Assembly: GCA_964017065.1 (NCBI GenBank)
Contig: OZ024786.1
Location: 6,825,047 to 6,889,046, forward strand
DNA length: 64,000 nucleotides
Reading direction: 5' to 3'
DNA from: Haliclona indistincta
Taxonomy: Eukaryota > Porifera > Demospongiae > Haplosclerida > Chalinidae
Positions 1 to 11,935 of the stretch are shown here, one piece after another (within the stretch, counting starts at the first letter, position 1; every line of letters begins with the position of its first letter). Both the position numbers and the translations under genes were made by a program. A model generated the notes under the pieces. The model ran no database searches. It saw only the letters and a program-made list of their open reading frames with translations, and was not told the DNA's origin.

Positions 1-1033
1 TATGTTACTCGTGAGAAGAACACTGTGGCGAAGCTTGTCGAAAGTGTTACTCGCACCTGGTAAGGCGCTGGCTTACCTTGTTGTATAGTTTCTGGTAGCG
101 CGCCTGGACAACAGTTACTGACTAGTAAGAGTTTTCTGTGTTTTGGAAAAGCAATGGTTAGTTTTTTGACCATAGTTTAGCCAAGACAATGCGACAAGTA
201 GAGTATACTATTGTCCCCTGACCATATCCAGCATGTGATTGAGCAGGCCACGCCTGACTATGCAAGCCTGGGTGGGTTCATTAATCGACAGCATTTTACA
301 TGCCGCTTATCTGACTGCTAGTTCCGTATAGGTGGTTTGTTTACTACCCTGTGGAAAATGCAAACAAGGGTTTATATACGATTATGCATGCTGGGATGAG
401 GGAAATTAGCACTGCAACTCAGGGCAGCTAAGAGATCCTTGAGAATTCTTGCATGTACGTGATTTATAGGCATTTAAACTGTTATCCCTATACTTCTAGT
501 TCTTTGTTAAAGCTTTTAAAGTAAAATAATTATACTCTAATTGTACACCTTCTGCTGTCAACTGCTCAGTGAATCTACCTTCAATGCTTCTGGATATGGA
601 TGATACTTTTAGAAAGAGGAAGTCTTCATTTACCGATTGTTCACCCTTGAAGCCAAATAAAATTATTAAACTTACCCAGCCGGTACTTGACTTATCCTTC
701 AGTGACTGCGATGACAACTGAAAAATTTATCAACTGACCATTCTGTTTCACACATTGATGGTTAACATTATGAATTCAAAAGCCTTACCTACCAGGAAAT
801 TCTCTCGATATGATTTATATCACACACACACATCATTCTGTAGCTTATTCGGCGCAATTGAACTGTCTAACAGCAGAGGGAGCCAACACTGCTTCACTCC
901 AGTCAACAAGGTACCTTTGCTTCATTCTGTTCACGCACACAGATAATTTCTCTTTGTCCTTACTTAATGGACTTGATCATTAGAACTTACTGGAGATAGA
1001 ATGGACACACACTCAAACAATATCTGGTGTTCA
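1..1033. other. Intergenic, no gene recognised
   Basis: No family could be recognised here. A minus-strand open stretch around 500-717 has a possible acceptor and a GTAAGT-like donor near 667-710, so it could hold short exons of a minus-strand gene, but it resembles nothing I know. The right edge is where the tandem 6.15-kb duplication begins. Confidence 0.4.
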
Positions 1034-2053
1034 TACGAGCAAGAGGCCGATAAAGGACACAGAGAAGAAAACTCTGATGAAGAAGCAGGAAGAGATGAGG
1101 AAGGCGGGAAAACGGGATAGGAAGAGTAATGATATAAAATACTGTCGGGTGCAGCTTTATTCTATCATTAATGCATAGGGAAGTGAGACGTGGAAGAAGA
1201 CGAAAATAGGAGAGAGGAGGAACTACAGAAGCAGCTTGAAGAGGTCAGAGCTCGCCGGGACAAGCGGAGCCGCATTCTGCAAGACTACAACTCGGAATGT
1301 GTACTGACGGATGAAGAGAATTTTCTGCCGCTGCGGAGATCTAGCCATAACAAATCGCTGACTCCCACACCCCCTCCCGATCCACCATCGTTCACTGCTA
1401 GCAAGCCTAGCATCCAATCCGGATTTACCGCAGAAGACAGGGTAAACTGCTGTCTGAGTATTGTATTTCTCATTGTCTGACTCTGAAACTGATTTCTATA
1501 GGCCAGAATGATTTGGATAGAAGACATGATCAGGACGATCCACCACACTCCTGACCAGGCACCTGGCACCACACTCCCGCAAGAGAATAGCGCCGGCGAG
1601 ACGTCAAGCCAGAGCCGAAGGGATGATTCAGAGAAGTATACAACAGTGAGTGCATTCTCTCTTTTCAGTGATACTCTGTTGGGATTGTTAATCTGCAGGC
1701 AACCGGTGTCCCACTTCTTACCCTTGGTGGGAAAGACCCTCCTAAGTATGCTCTACAGCTCATGGGGGCCCTCTTTACTGAGGAAGAAGTGGCTATCAGA
1801 TGTTATAAAAAATGCTCAGCTAAAGTAACCAAGGAAGAGCTAGATCAGCAACGCAAGAAGAATTTGGAAGGTAAAAAACATCACCACGAAATTTGGTTTT
1901 ACACAGCTATTCCTCCATTTTACAGATTGCATCATACGAAGGTTTGGTGAGGCAGACTTCTTCAAGTTTATGTCAGAAATGATCAGAAAATGCAACCAAA
2001 AGTGCCTAGATGCAGGCAAAAAACTTCGTTTAGCCGTCAAAAATCAGGACTAG
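1034..2053 (+). pseudogene. BEN-like domain gene, copy A, broken
   Basis: This is the paralogue of the five-exon gene at 7215-8258. The same splice sites are present: exons end at 1125, then run 1179-1441, 1502-1645, 1699-1870 and 1926-2053. Two defects are visible. The duplication edge removes the first codons, and no in-frame ATG lies directly upstream. The second exon has TGA at 1184-1186 where copy B has CGA. The rest stays open and encodes the same acidic/basic coiled segment, proline-rich linker and C-terminal BEN-like domain. A rescue by an alternative upstream exon cannot be excluded, but the stop lies in an exon needed to reach the domain. Confidence 0.7.
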
Positions 2054-3240
2054 AGGATACTATCAAGCAGTGACAGATTGATTGATGTAGTCTATAAAGA
2101 AATTAATCAAATTGAATGTATTAAAAATAATGTTCCACTGGCACTGATAATTCAATTTGACGCATTAGCTATCATAAACAGCTCAGAAATAAGAACCAAA
2201 TGAATTTAAACAAATGAATAAGATCATAAACTTTATGATAGTAGTCCACGTATAATAATGATTGCAGAGCGTCAGTCACATACGGGAACAGCTATAAGAG
2301 AGAGAGAAAAAGATAAAGGTGAGAAACTGTTCACCTGATGATTGTAAAATGTCAGCTATATACATCACACTGAGGAAAGTCATGCGGTATCAGTGCTGAC
2401 AGAAGAGAAGAAGGAGAGAGAGAGAGAGAGGTAAGTAAATGAAACTCTTCATCATACATCCGCCCCACACATTGCAGTATTAAACAGAACAGTCATGTTG
2501 TATCGAGAAGGAGGGAGAGAGAGAGAGGGAAGAAAGGAAGCAGGCAGGAGAGAGTCAGCTTACTGATCGACCGTGATGGTCCTAAGAGAGAAACTGAATT
2601 ATAAAGTGATAAACATGTCCTTAGCTAACTAATGTCCGCAGCCTTAAACTGAAGGGAGGGAGGGGGAGAGAGAGAGAGAGAGAGGGAAGGAGAGAGAGGG
2701 AGAGGCAGGCAGGGAGAGAGAGGGAGAGAGGTGGGAAGTATAGGCATGCAGGGAGAGATTGATAAGAGAAGCATAATGAGATAAGAGCTCACTGGACGAT
2801 CCGGTACCGGTGTTTACTGTGGGACGGTGGTAAGGAATCTGAACTAAACACGTCCCAAATAAGCTAAAAATATCTGTAGCTATAAACTGGAGAGAAAGAG
2901 AGAGGGAGGAAGATAGAGAAGAGAGGGAGGAAGATAAAAGGGGAGGGAAGTAGGCAGGGAGAGTGGGAGAGAAAGAGAGAAATTGATAAGAGAAGCACAG
3001 AGATAAGAGTTCACTGGATTATCAGGTGTGATGGTGCTAAGAGCCGGAAATTGAACTAAACACGTCCTAAAGTAAAAAAATATATCTGCAGCTGTAAAAT
3101 GGAGGGAAAGAGGGAGTGAGTGAGAGAGAGAGGGATATAGGGAGAGAGTGAGAGGAGGGAACTAGACAGACGGTGAGAGGAAGGAAGGAAGTAAGCAGGT
3201 CGAGAGAGAGAATGTGTGGGCACATTTAAACTAACCTTCG
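2054..3240 (+). repeat. GA-rich degenerate tandem repeat, copy A
   Basis: The stretch contains several purine runs of the (GA)n/GGGAGAGA type separated by a recurring non-purine segment carrying motifs such as GATAAGAG and CACTGGA. It is 3' of the BEN-like gene and ends just before the short open frame at 3246. No coding potential was seen. The same tract follows the BEN-like gene in copy B. Confidence 0.8.
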
Positions 3241-3245
3241 TCAGT

Positions 3246-4036
3246 ATGTCAGTAAAAAGTACCAGACCTTACACACTAGTTTATAAGTGGATTTTCCATA
3301 ATATGGTATATCGATCATATGAACAAACCGAATTACCAGCTATGAGTGAGGAGGTAGAAGATTATTCATTTGAAGTTAACAATTAGTCGGATAAAAATGT
3401 GAGAGGATGAATCGATGTGTAAGTTTTAACTATAAACTGCATTGTGATTCGCAGAAAGGAAAACCAAGTAGCTCCTGATGAAAAAGAACCATCTCCCAAA
3501 AAAGATATGAATGTACTATCCGTATGTATAGACAAACTGCTGAGTAATTTTTTTTAATTTACTTGGACATAGAGTGTGCCATTGCAAGACCAAAGGTATC
3601 TTGCTACTTCTGGGTAAGCATTAAGATTTATGCAATTTGCTTCAGCTCCTTTCATTTTATGTGTAGTTCAGCTTCAGCTCCTTTATTTGCCTCTTCCAGC
3701 ACCAACTGAAACTGAAGGTAAATTGTGATGTATACATACTATTTATTATTTTAGAAAGATTTTACAGAATTGTGTAAAAAAGCTGGATTACCCAAATACT
3801 GTTGCAAGATTACAATTAAGAAAAACGCCGATAAAGCCAAACTTCCAGCCACTACGTGTGTGAACCATGACAAATTTTTTTACGCAAACTCTAAAGAATG
3901 GCTTATAGCCATGTATTGAACAGGAAGATCAGCATTTCCAATCTCAGTCATGAATGAAGAAGAAGAGCAAGAAACCCCCAACCTAGCTGACTTAGAGCAG
4001 AATGACTACTTACAGTACTCGTTTGGTGAAAACTAG
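3246..4036 (+). CDS. Unrecognised multi-exon gene, copy A
   Basis: An ATG at 3246 opens a 46-codon frame (start MSVKSTRPYTLVYKW). It is followed by short exon-like segments with good GT/AG sites: about 3456-3521, ending before GTATGT, and 3687-3719. A longer segment, about 3756-3919, begins KDFTELCKKAGLPKYCC and ends in WLIAMY then TGA. After that TGA the same frame stays open for about 38 more codons, including an acidic stretch, to a TAG at 4034. I do not recognise the protein. The acidic and lysine-rich composition is compatible with a nuclear protein, but that is a guess. Exon linkage is tentative because phases do not all fit. Confidence 0.4.
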
Positions 4037-4356
4037 TTGGGACTATACACCCTGTACATACATGTCACCATCACTGATCCATAATTATTTACATCAAAAC
4101 AATGTTTCAAAATAATTTTTTTACTACCGAGATACTGAAATACTACCGAGCACGCGTATCAGTCACTATCTGGAAAGCTGATGTCCCACAGAGAATAATC
4201 TTTTGGAGGAGGATGCAATTCTCTATGTTTGCACGTATCAAACGGGGTTTCCTTTGATACCATCTCCACCTGTTCATAGAGTTGCTCAAGCATTTTAGCA
4301 AATATTTCACTAAGTAGCCACTAATACTGAATTATTTTGTTGTGCTAAATTGCCAA

Positions 4357-4581
4357 TCTCTGTACAGAGCGGACCATCACAAGAAGCACCGATCGCTATC
4401 CGCCAGCTGCAGCTACAACTACCATCCAGTAGCAGCAGCTGGATACATCGATTTAGAATTCCAGAGCAATTTTCCAAAACAATGGAAAGTATGGAGAAGG
4501 AGAAGATTAGCAAGAGTGTCAGAAGTGACATCATTGATATTGTCACAGTCCAGACGATGCAGTATAATGCACCCAAGGTGC
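4357..4581 (+). pseudogene. SAMD3-like domain exon fragment, copy A
   Basis: One exon with acceptor CTCTGTACAG and donor GTGCGT encodes a segment containing IPEQFSKTMESMEKEK followed by a KSVRSDIIDIVT stretch. It aligns by eye with the first exon of the SAMD3-like gene 1.7 kb downstream (MEEGKITKRVRIDIIDCVT). The following exons expected for that family, the YPxLxD and WKxxLRxxFKN segments, are not found before the OTU gene. It is therefore probably an orphan duplicated exon, or an exon now spliced to the OTU gene. Confidence 0.5.
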
Positions 4582-4637
4582 GTGTACCTAGCGGCCGACC
4601 CTAATTTACTCCTGTTGGCCAGCTGTTCGTCGACTAG

Positions 4638-5759
4638 ACAGACAGTTCGGCCAACATCGACCACGTCCTCACTGCTGTGAAACGACAATGGGGTCATGAC
4701 CAGGTCGTTGTGACGGCAGACGGTCTAAGGATCGAAGATTCTGCTGGGACACAGGGTATGTGATGTCCATCAGTTTTAATTGTTTTGCAATTACGGTGGA
4801 CTTGTTTTTTTCGTAGGGTTAAAATTTTGGAGAGTTGGCAGCAGGAAGGTGTACTCGGTGAGCGAGTCAGACTTACAACCAGCCGGAAGGACAAGACGAA
4901 GAAGTAGCAGGCTCGCAGACCGTGACATTGATGATCCTGTTGCTGATGATGATGGGAGCTCACTTGACGATTTTGCTGATGCCGAACCAGCAAGGAGACG
5001 GCACATTGCGGTGGAGAGCAGCGCGGCTGCTGATGAGATTCTCCAAGAGTTGAGGGTGAGTTTAACATACTATAAATCCTCCCAGATGGATCTGACATCA
5101 TTCATAATAAAGAGAGTGTAGTAGACACTCTCATGTGTCATAATCAAAGAGGCGAGAGTAAGCAATTTACTAAGCGTGCTATAGGTGAGGTGATTCAACT
5201 AGCTAGCTGCTATAATAGTTACCGCGTTGCTACAGAATCACTGGTTAAAAAGCTTGATTTCAAGAATGACGAGCTTCACTCACTGGTGACCAACTAAAAA
5301 TAGTTTACTTTTGTTTTGAATACAGGAGATGGCAACTGCCTTACCTCGATCTATAATCCCAGCAGAGCTGATCAGAGAAACTGTCTATTTTCTAGTTTGG
5401 CCTCTGTACTTCCCTATTCAACATCACGTAAGCAAGTGCGGAGTGCAGCAGCTAACTTCTATGGCAGTGCAAGTAATGCACAGTTGCAAACTCTGAAAGA
5501 CATTCTTGTCATAACAGGTGATCGACAACATTCTATAGGAGTAATGGGAACGTGGGGCGAAGGAGTGGATATTTCAGCTTTTGCAACTATTCATCAAGTA
5601 GTATTACAAGCCATCGTCCTTACCCTAACACACAGTAAAGAAACTTAACTGTTGAACTTTTATCCCATAGATCCATCTGGCAATGAAAATAGAAAATGCA
5701 GAAAAGCACCTACATTGCTTTACTTCAATGGCAAGGACCACTGGAGCATCTTTCATTAA
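4638..5759 (+). CDS. OTU-family cysteine protease-like protein, copy A
   Basis: OTU proteins are deubiquitinase-type cysteine proteases. Exon 4638-4755 joins in phase to 4817-5055, giving a conserved-looking [19 protein letters not shown] block, a basic RTRRRSSRL stretch (possible nuclear signal) and an acidic region. A segment ending [10 protein letters not shown] at 5184 meets a GTGAGG donor and joins in phase to exon 5326-5634, which starts GDGNC. The phase of the acceptor for that middle segment (around 5117) is ambiguous. The catalytic Cys motif GDGNCL is followed by a 15-residue insert and a second copy, [23 protein letters not shown] block follows, and exon 5671-5759 ends GKDHWSIFH, supplying the likely catalytic His. 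All OTU exon phases fit. The first exon may lie further upstream. Confidence 0.65.
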
Positions 5760-6084
5760 TATGAACATAATTGCAATCTATATTATTGGTACATGTACCT
5801 TCTCTAATTTACTTGAATTTACTATAAGCAACAGTTTTCCATTGTTTTAAACATTATTTTATTTTATTTACTATGTACATTCTACCATTTCTTTACTAAC
5901 AAGGTGAAGACGGCCTAGAAATCAAGAATGCTAGACTTGCAGATGTTGAATTTAGTCCCTGAGAACTCCTCTGACCTAAACTCCCTCGAGGGGGCACTGG
6001 GTATAGAATGGAAAGAGCCCCTGAGGCACCACAATGAAGCTGATTATAATAATTATTTTTTTTTGACTTGTTCCTTTGAGTACC

Positions 6085-7202
6085 AATGGGTGCACAGCTC
6101 TACAATCAGCAGATGATTCAAGTTATAGAGGAAACAATCGATGCGGAGGAATATGGACTATGCAAAATATGGAGGAGGGGAAGATCACCAAGAGAGTCAG
6201 AATTGACATCATTGACTGTGTCACAATCCACATGATGCAGTATACCATGCACCCAACCTCATATGTAAGAACACCGCAACATTATTACTATCATAAGTTA
6301 TAAATGGTTAAGCCTGAAGGATGTGTGTAATTGTCTCCCTACGAAACCAACTATTTGTACCCTTTCAGTTTTGCAATCAGTGTAGTAGCCATCTTAAATC
6401 TTATCGTTCACTAGCATTTGTTATAACTATGGTCTCGCCGTGTGCCTGTTTATTGTTTTAACATCAATAATTATATCGGGGAGAAGGTCAACAAGCATTG
6501 GTTGCTATGTGCATGTCTAAAGTCTTTAGAGTACTAGCCATTTTGTTTGCATAGTAATTGTTATAGTGGTTCATAAAAATTAATTATAGTGACAGTCTTC
6601 AGTCGAGCTGCACCATACTGAGTGTTGACCACAGAACAGTATCGGATTATTATTTATTTTTTAGGTGTACAGATTTGTATGCAGGCAATTGGTGGAGAGG
6701 TACCCCATTCTAAAGGACACTATCGGCAATGGATTTGTAAGTGTTGTCAAATTGATGATGTAATTATTTTGTATGCGGGTGTTGACATTTTGATGGTGTG
6801 CGCATGGCCATAATTCCAATTGAAAATTTTTATCAGCCTAGTGAACTTCAAATGGTGAAAATTATTTTGTTCATAATAAGTATGCAGGGAACTTGGAAGG
6901 AGCAATTGAGAAATAAATTTAAGAACAAACGGAGACGAGAGAAGAGATCAATTGATGATGTTGCCGCGGATGATGGTCAAGATACAGTTTTGTCAGGTAT
7001 ATCAACTTCCCCTTCAAAGAGATAATAAATTATATTAATTATAAATGCAGGTTCTTGTTATGATGATATGATCGAAGAACTGGCAAATGGTCCCACAAGA
7101 AAGAGAGTGAAGTTGATAATGAAGGAGACGTTTACAAGGAGGCGAGATTGGATGATAGAGCAGCCCAGTGTGGAGATGCTTTTTGACGATGTGTGCAAAT
7201 GA
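6085..7202 (+). CDS. SAMD3-like protein (YPxLxD / WKxxLRxxFKN region), copy A, C-terminally truncated
   Basis: Four exons fit in phase: about 6085-6264, 6665-6736, 6888-6996 and 7051-7202. They encode MEEGKITKRVRIDIIDCVT, then RQLVERYPILKDTIGNGF, then GTWKEQLRNKFKNKRRR and an acidic patch, then a segment ending LFDDVCK. The arrangement resembles a region of SAMD3-like and related invertebrate proteins of unknown biochemical role; this is recognised by memory of the motif only. Compared with copy B the last 20 bases come from across the duplication joint, so the ancestral C-terminal exons (13552-14192) are missing and a short new C-terminus is used. The stop is 12 nt before the BEN-like ATG at 7215. 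The N-terminal exon start is uncertain. Confidence 0.55.
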
Positions 7203-7214
7203 CAAGCGAGGACG

Positions 7215-8258
7215 ATGGCTAGTAGAAGTACGAGCAAGAGGCCGATAAAGGACACGGAGAAGAAAACTCTGATGAAGAAGCAGGAAGATATGAGGAAGGC
7301 GGAAAAACGGGATAGGAAGAGTAATGATATAAAATACTGTCGGGTGCAGCTTTATTCTATCATTAATGCATAGGGAAGCGAGACGTGGAAGAAGACGAAA
7401 ATAGGAGAGAGGAGGAACTACAGAAGCAGCTTGAAGAGGTCAGAGCTTGCCGGGACAAGCGGAGCCGCATGCTGCAAGACTACAACTCTGAAAGTGATAA
7501 AGAGATGATCGATGAAGACAATTTTCTTCCGCTGCGGAGATCCAGCCCGCATAGCAAATCGCTGACTCCCACACCCCCTCCCGATCCACCATCTAGCAAG
7601 CCTAGCATCCAATCCGGATTTACCGCAGAAGACAGGGTAAACTGCTGTCTGAGTATTGTATTTCTCATTGTCTGACTCTGAAACTGATTTCTATAGGCCA
7701 GAATGATTAGGATTGAAGAAATGATCAGGAAGATCCACCACACTCCTGACCAGGCACCTGGCACCACACTTCCGCAAGAGAATAGCGCCGGCGAGACGTC
7801 AAGCCAGAGCCGAAGGGATGATTCAGAGAGGTATACATCAGTGAGTGCATTCTCTCTTTTCAGTGATACTCTGTGGGGATTGTACACTCTTGTTAATCTG
7901 CAGGCAACCGGTTTACCACTTCTTACCCTTGGTGGGAAAGACCCTCCTAAGTATGCTCTACAGCTCATGGGGGCCCTCTTTACTGAGGAAGAAGTGGCTA
8001 TCAGATGTTATAAAAAATGCTCAGCTAAAGTAACCAAGGAAGAGCTAGATCAGCAACGCAAGAAGAATTTGGAAGGTAAAAAACATCACCACGAAATTTG
8101 GTTTTACACAGCTATTCCTCCATTTTACAGATTGCATCATACGAAGGTTTGGTGAGGCAGACTTCTTCAAGTTTATGTCAGAAATGATCAGAAAGTGCAA
8201 CCAAAGGTGCCTAGATGCAGGCAAAAAACTTCGTTTAGCCGTCAAAAATCAGGACTAG
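7215..8258 (+). CDS. BEN-like domain protein, copy B, intact (270 aa)
   Basis: Five exons join perfectly in phase: 7215-7320, 7374-7636, 7697-7840, 7904-8075 and 8131-8258, giving 271 codons including the stop. The start ATG begins MASRSTSKRPIKDTEKK. Residues about 10-60 are charged and probably coiled coil (ENRREEELQKQLEEV). Residues about 70-170 are a Ser/Pro-rich linker. The C-terminus (LLTLGGKDPPKYALQLMGAL, then FTEEEVAIRCYKKC, ending KKLRLAVKNQD) matches the feel of BEN domains (xLLxALFSxEEL), which bind DNA or chromatin factors. That assignment is by eye. Introns are 53-67 nt with canonical sites. Its copy A twin is broken. Confidence 0.65.
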
Positions 8259-8842
8259 AGGATACTATCAAGCAGTGACAGATTGATTGATGTAGTCTAT
8301 AAAGAAATTAATATTATAATCAAATTGAATGTATTAAAAATAATGTTCCACTGGCACTGATAATTCAATTTTACGCATTAGCTATCATAAACAGCTCAGA
8401 AATAAGAACCAAATGAATTTAAACAAATGAATAAGATCAAAAACTTTATGATAGTAGTCCACGTATAATAATGATTGCAGAGCGTCAGTCACATACGGGA
8501 ACAGCTATAAGAGAGAGAGAAAAAGATAAAGGTGAGAAACTGTTCACCTGATGATTGTAAAATGTCAGCTATATACATCACACTGAGGAAAGTCATGCGG
8601 TATCAGTGCTGACAGATGAAACTCTTCATCATACATCCGCCCCATACATTGCAGTATTAAACAGAACAGTCATGTTGTATCGAGAAGGAGGGAGAGAGAG
8701 AGAGGGAAGAAAGGAAGCAGGCAGGAGAGAGTCAGCTTACTGATCGACCGTGATGGTCCTAAGAGAGAAACTGAATTATAAAGTGATAAACATGTCCTTA
8801 GCTAACTAATGTCCGCAGCCTTAAACTGAAGGGAGGGAGGGG

Positions 8843-8873
<31 letters not shown>

Positions 8874-9420
8874 AGAGAGAGGGAGAGGCAGGCAGGGAGA
8901 GAGGTGGGAAGTATAGGCATGCAGGGAGAGATTGATAAGAGAAGCATAATGAGATAAGAGCTCACTGGACGATCCGGTACCGGTGTTTACTGTGGGACGG
9001 TGGTAAGGAATCTGAACTAAACACGTCCCAAATAAGCTAAAAATATCTGTAGCTATAAACTGGAGAGAAAGAGAGAGGGAGGAAGATAGAGAAGAGAGGG
9101 AGGAAGATAAAAGGGGAGGGAAGTAGGCAGGGAGAGTGGGAGAGAAAGAGAGAAATTGATAAGAGAAGCACAGAGATAAGAGTTCACTGGATTATCAGGT
9201 GTGATGGTGCTAAGAGCCGGAAATTGAACTAAACACGTCCTAAAGTAAAAAAATATATCTGCAGCTGTAAAATGGAGGGAAAGAGGGAGTGAGTGAGAGA
9301 GAGAGGGATACAGGGAGAGAGTGAGAGGAGGGAACTAGACAGACGGTGAGAGGAAGGAAGGAAGTAAGCAGGTCGAGAGAGAGAATGTGTGTGGGCACAT
9401 TTAAACTAACCTTCGTCAGT
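8259..9420 (+). repeat. GA-rich degenerate tandem repeat, copy B
   Basis: Counterpart of 2054-3240. It has the same alternation of (GA)n/GGGAGA runs with a repeated non-purine segment, but the GAGAGAGA run after the TCAGTGCTGACAG motif near 8610 is missing. No coding signal was seen. Confidence 0.8.
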
Positions 9421-10211
9421 ATGTCAGTAAAAAGTACCAGACCTTACACACTAGTTTATAAGTGGATTTTCCATAATGTGGTATATCGATCATATGAACA
9501 AACCGAATTACCAGCTATGAGTGAGGAGGTGGAAGATTATTCATTTGAAGTTAACAATTAGTCGGATAAAAATGTGAGAGGGTGAATCGATGTGTAAGTT
9601 TTAACTATAAACTGCATTGTGATTCGCAGAAAGGAAAACCAAGTAGCTCCTGATGAAAAAGAACCATCTCCCAAAAAAGATATGAATGTACTATCCGTAT
9701 GTATAGACAAACTGCTGAGTAATTTTTTTTAATTTACTTGGACATAGAGTGTGCCATTGCAAGACCAAAGGTATCTTGCTACTTCTGGGTAAGCATTAAG
9801 ATTTATGCAATTTGCTTCAGCTCCTTTCATTTTATGTGTAGTTCAGCTTCAGCTCCTTTATTTGCCTCTTCCAGCACCAACTGAAACTGAAGGTAAATTG
9901 TGATGTATACATACTATTTATTATTTTAGAAAGATTTTACAGAATTGTGTAAAAAAGCTGGATTACCCAAATACTGTTGCAAGATTACAATTAAGAAAAA
10001 CGCCGATAAAGCCAAACTTCCAGCCACTACGTGTGTGAACCATGACAAATTTTTTTACGCAAACTCCAAAGAATGGCTTATAGCCATGTATTGAACAGGA
10101 AGATCAGCATTTCCAATCTCAGTCATGAATGAAGAAGAAGAGCAAGAAACCCCCAACCTAGCTGACTTAGAGCAGGATGACTACTTACAGTACTCGTTTG
10201 GTGAAAACTAG
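9421..10211 (+). CDS. Unrecognised multi-exon gene, copy B
   Basis: Near-identical twin of the gene at 3246-4036. The ATG at 9421, the exon-like segments and the in-frame TGA at 10092-10094 after WLIAMY are all preserved. The frame after the TGA again stays open to TAG at 10209-10211. Because both copies share the stop, it predates the duplication or was copied with it. Function unknown. Confidence 0.4.
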
Positions 10212-10531
10212 TTGGGACTATACACCCTGTACATACATGTCACCATCACTGATCCATAATTATTTACATCAAAACAATGTTTCAAAATAATTTTTTTACT
10301 ACCGAGATACTGAAATACTACCGAGCACGCGTATCAGTCACTATCTGGAAAGCTGATGTCCCACAGAGAATAATCTTTTGGAGGAGGATGCAATTCTCTA
10401 TGTTTGCACGTATCAAACGGGGTTTCCTTTGATACCATCTCCACCTGTTCATAGAGTTGCTCAAGCATTTTAGCAAATATTTCACTAAGTAGCCACTAAT
10501 ACTGAATTATTTTGTTGTGCTAAATTGCCAA

Positions 10532-10756
10532 TCTCTGTACAGAGCGGACCATCACAAGAAGCACCGATCGCTATCCGCCAGCTGCAGCTACAACTACCAT
10601 CCAGTAGCAGCAGCTGGATACATCGATTTAGAATTCCAGAGCAATTTTCCAAAACAATGGAAAGTATGGAGAAGGAGAAGATTAGCAAGAGTGTCAGAAG
10701 TGACATCATTGATATTGTCACAGTCCAGACGATGCAGTATAATGCACCCAAGGTGC
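10532..10756 (+). pseudogene. SAMD3-like domain exon fragment, copy B
   Basis: Identical or nearly identical to the exon at 4357-4581, with the same acceptor and GTGCGT donor. The same downstream exons of the family are absent. Confidence 0.5.
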
Positions 10757-10812
10757 GTGTACCTAGCGGCCGACCCTAATTTACTCCTGTTGGCCAGCTG
10801 TTCGTCGACTAG

Positions 10813-11935
10813 ACAGACAGTTCGGCCAACATCGACCACGTCCTCACTGCTGTGAAACGACAATGGGGTCATGACCAGGTCGTTGTGACGGCAGACGGTC
10901 TAAGGATCGAAGATTCTGCTGGGACACAGGGTATGTGATGTCCATCAGTTTTAATTGTTTTGCAATTACGGTGGACTTGTTTTTTTCGTAGGGTTAAAAT
11001 TTTGGAGAGTTGGCAGCAGGAAGGTGTACTCGGTGAGCGAGTCAGACTTACAACCAGCCGGAAGGACAAGACGAAGAAGTAGCAGGCTCGCAGACCGTGA
11101 CATTGATGATCCTGTTGCTGATGATGATGGGAGCTCACTTGACGATTTTGCTGATGCCGAACCAGCAAGGAGACGGCACATTGCGGTGGAGAGCAGCGCG
11201 GCTGCTGATGAGATTCTCCAAGAGTTGAGGGTGAGTTTAACATACTATAAATCCTCCCAGATGGATCTGACATCATTCATAATAAAGAGAGTGTAGTAGA
11301 CACTCTCATGTGTCATAATCAAAGAGGCGAGAGTAAGCAATTTACTAAGCGTGCTATAGGTGAGGTGATTCAACTAGCTAGCTGCTATAATAGTTACCGC
11401 GTTGCTACAGAATCACTTGTTAAAAAGCTTGATTTCAAGAATGATGAGCTTCACTCACTGGTGACCAACTAAAAATAGTTTACTTTTGTTTTGAATACAG
11501 GAGATGGCAACTGCCTTACCTCGATCTATAATCCCAGCAGAGCTGATCAGAGAAACTGTCTATTTTCTAGTTTGGCCTCTGTACTTCCCTATTCAACATC
11601 ACGTAAGCAAGTGCGGAGTGCAGCAGCTAACTTCTATGGCAGTGCAAGTAATGCACAGTTGCAAACTCTGAAAGACATTCTTGTCATAACAGGTGATCGA
11701 CAACATTCTATAGGAGTAATGGGAACGTGGGGGCGAAGGAGTGGATATTTCAGCTTTTGCAACTATTCATCAAGTAGTAATACAAGCCATCGTCCTTACC
11801 CTAACACACAGTAAAGAAACTTAACTGTTGAACTTTTATCCCATAGATCCATCTGGCAATGAAAATAGAAAATGCAGAAAAGCACCTACATTGCTTTACT
11901 TCAATGGCAAGGACCACTGGAGCATCTTTCATTAA
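10813..11935 (+). pseudogene. OTU-family protease-like gene, copy B, frameshifted
   Basis: Duplicate of the OTU gene at 4638-5759, with the same exons, the FWRVGSRKV block and the GDGNC...NCLFSSLA motif. At 11729-11733 it has five G residues where copy A has four. This shifts the frame after MGTW, so the GVDISAFA block and the catalytic His exon cannot be read with the catalytic Cys. The terminal exon (ending DHWSIFH) is itself preserved, which suggests the frameshift is recent or a sequencing/assembly error in a homopolymer. Confidence 0.65.

Larger units (their letters stand above)
1034..7178 (+). repeat. Tandem segmental duplication, copy A (about 6145 bp)
   Basis: The block from 1034 to 7178 is repeated at 7229-13374 with near identity, apart from small indels and substitutions. 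The left homology edge is the shared TACGAGCAAGAGGCC; the right edge is the shared CAGCCCAGTGTGGAGATG. The block carries five gene units in the same order and orientation. The 50 bp between copies (7179-7228) has no counterpart at either outer edge; it holds the 3' end of the copy A SAMD3-like gene and the start codon of the copy B BEN-like gene. Confidence 0.95.

Noticed and set aside
3917..3919. TGA as a selenocysteine codon
   Set aside because: No SECIS-like hairpin was recognised in the 3' region, and the residue context is not that of a known selenoprotein. CGA-to-TGA change or a plain stop is simpler.
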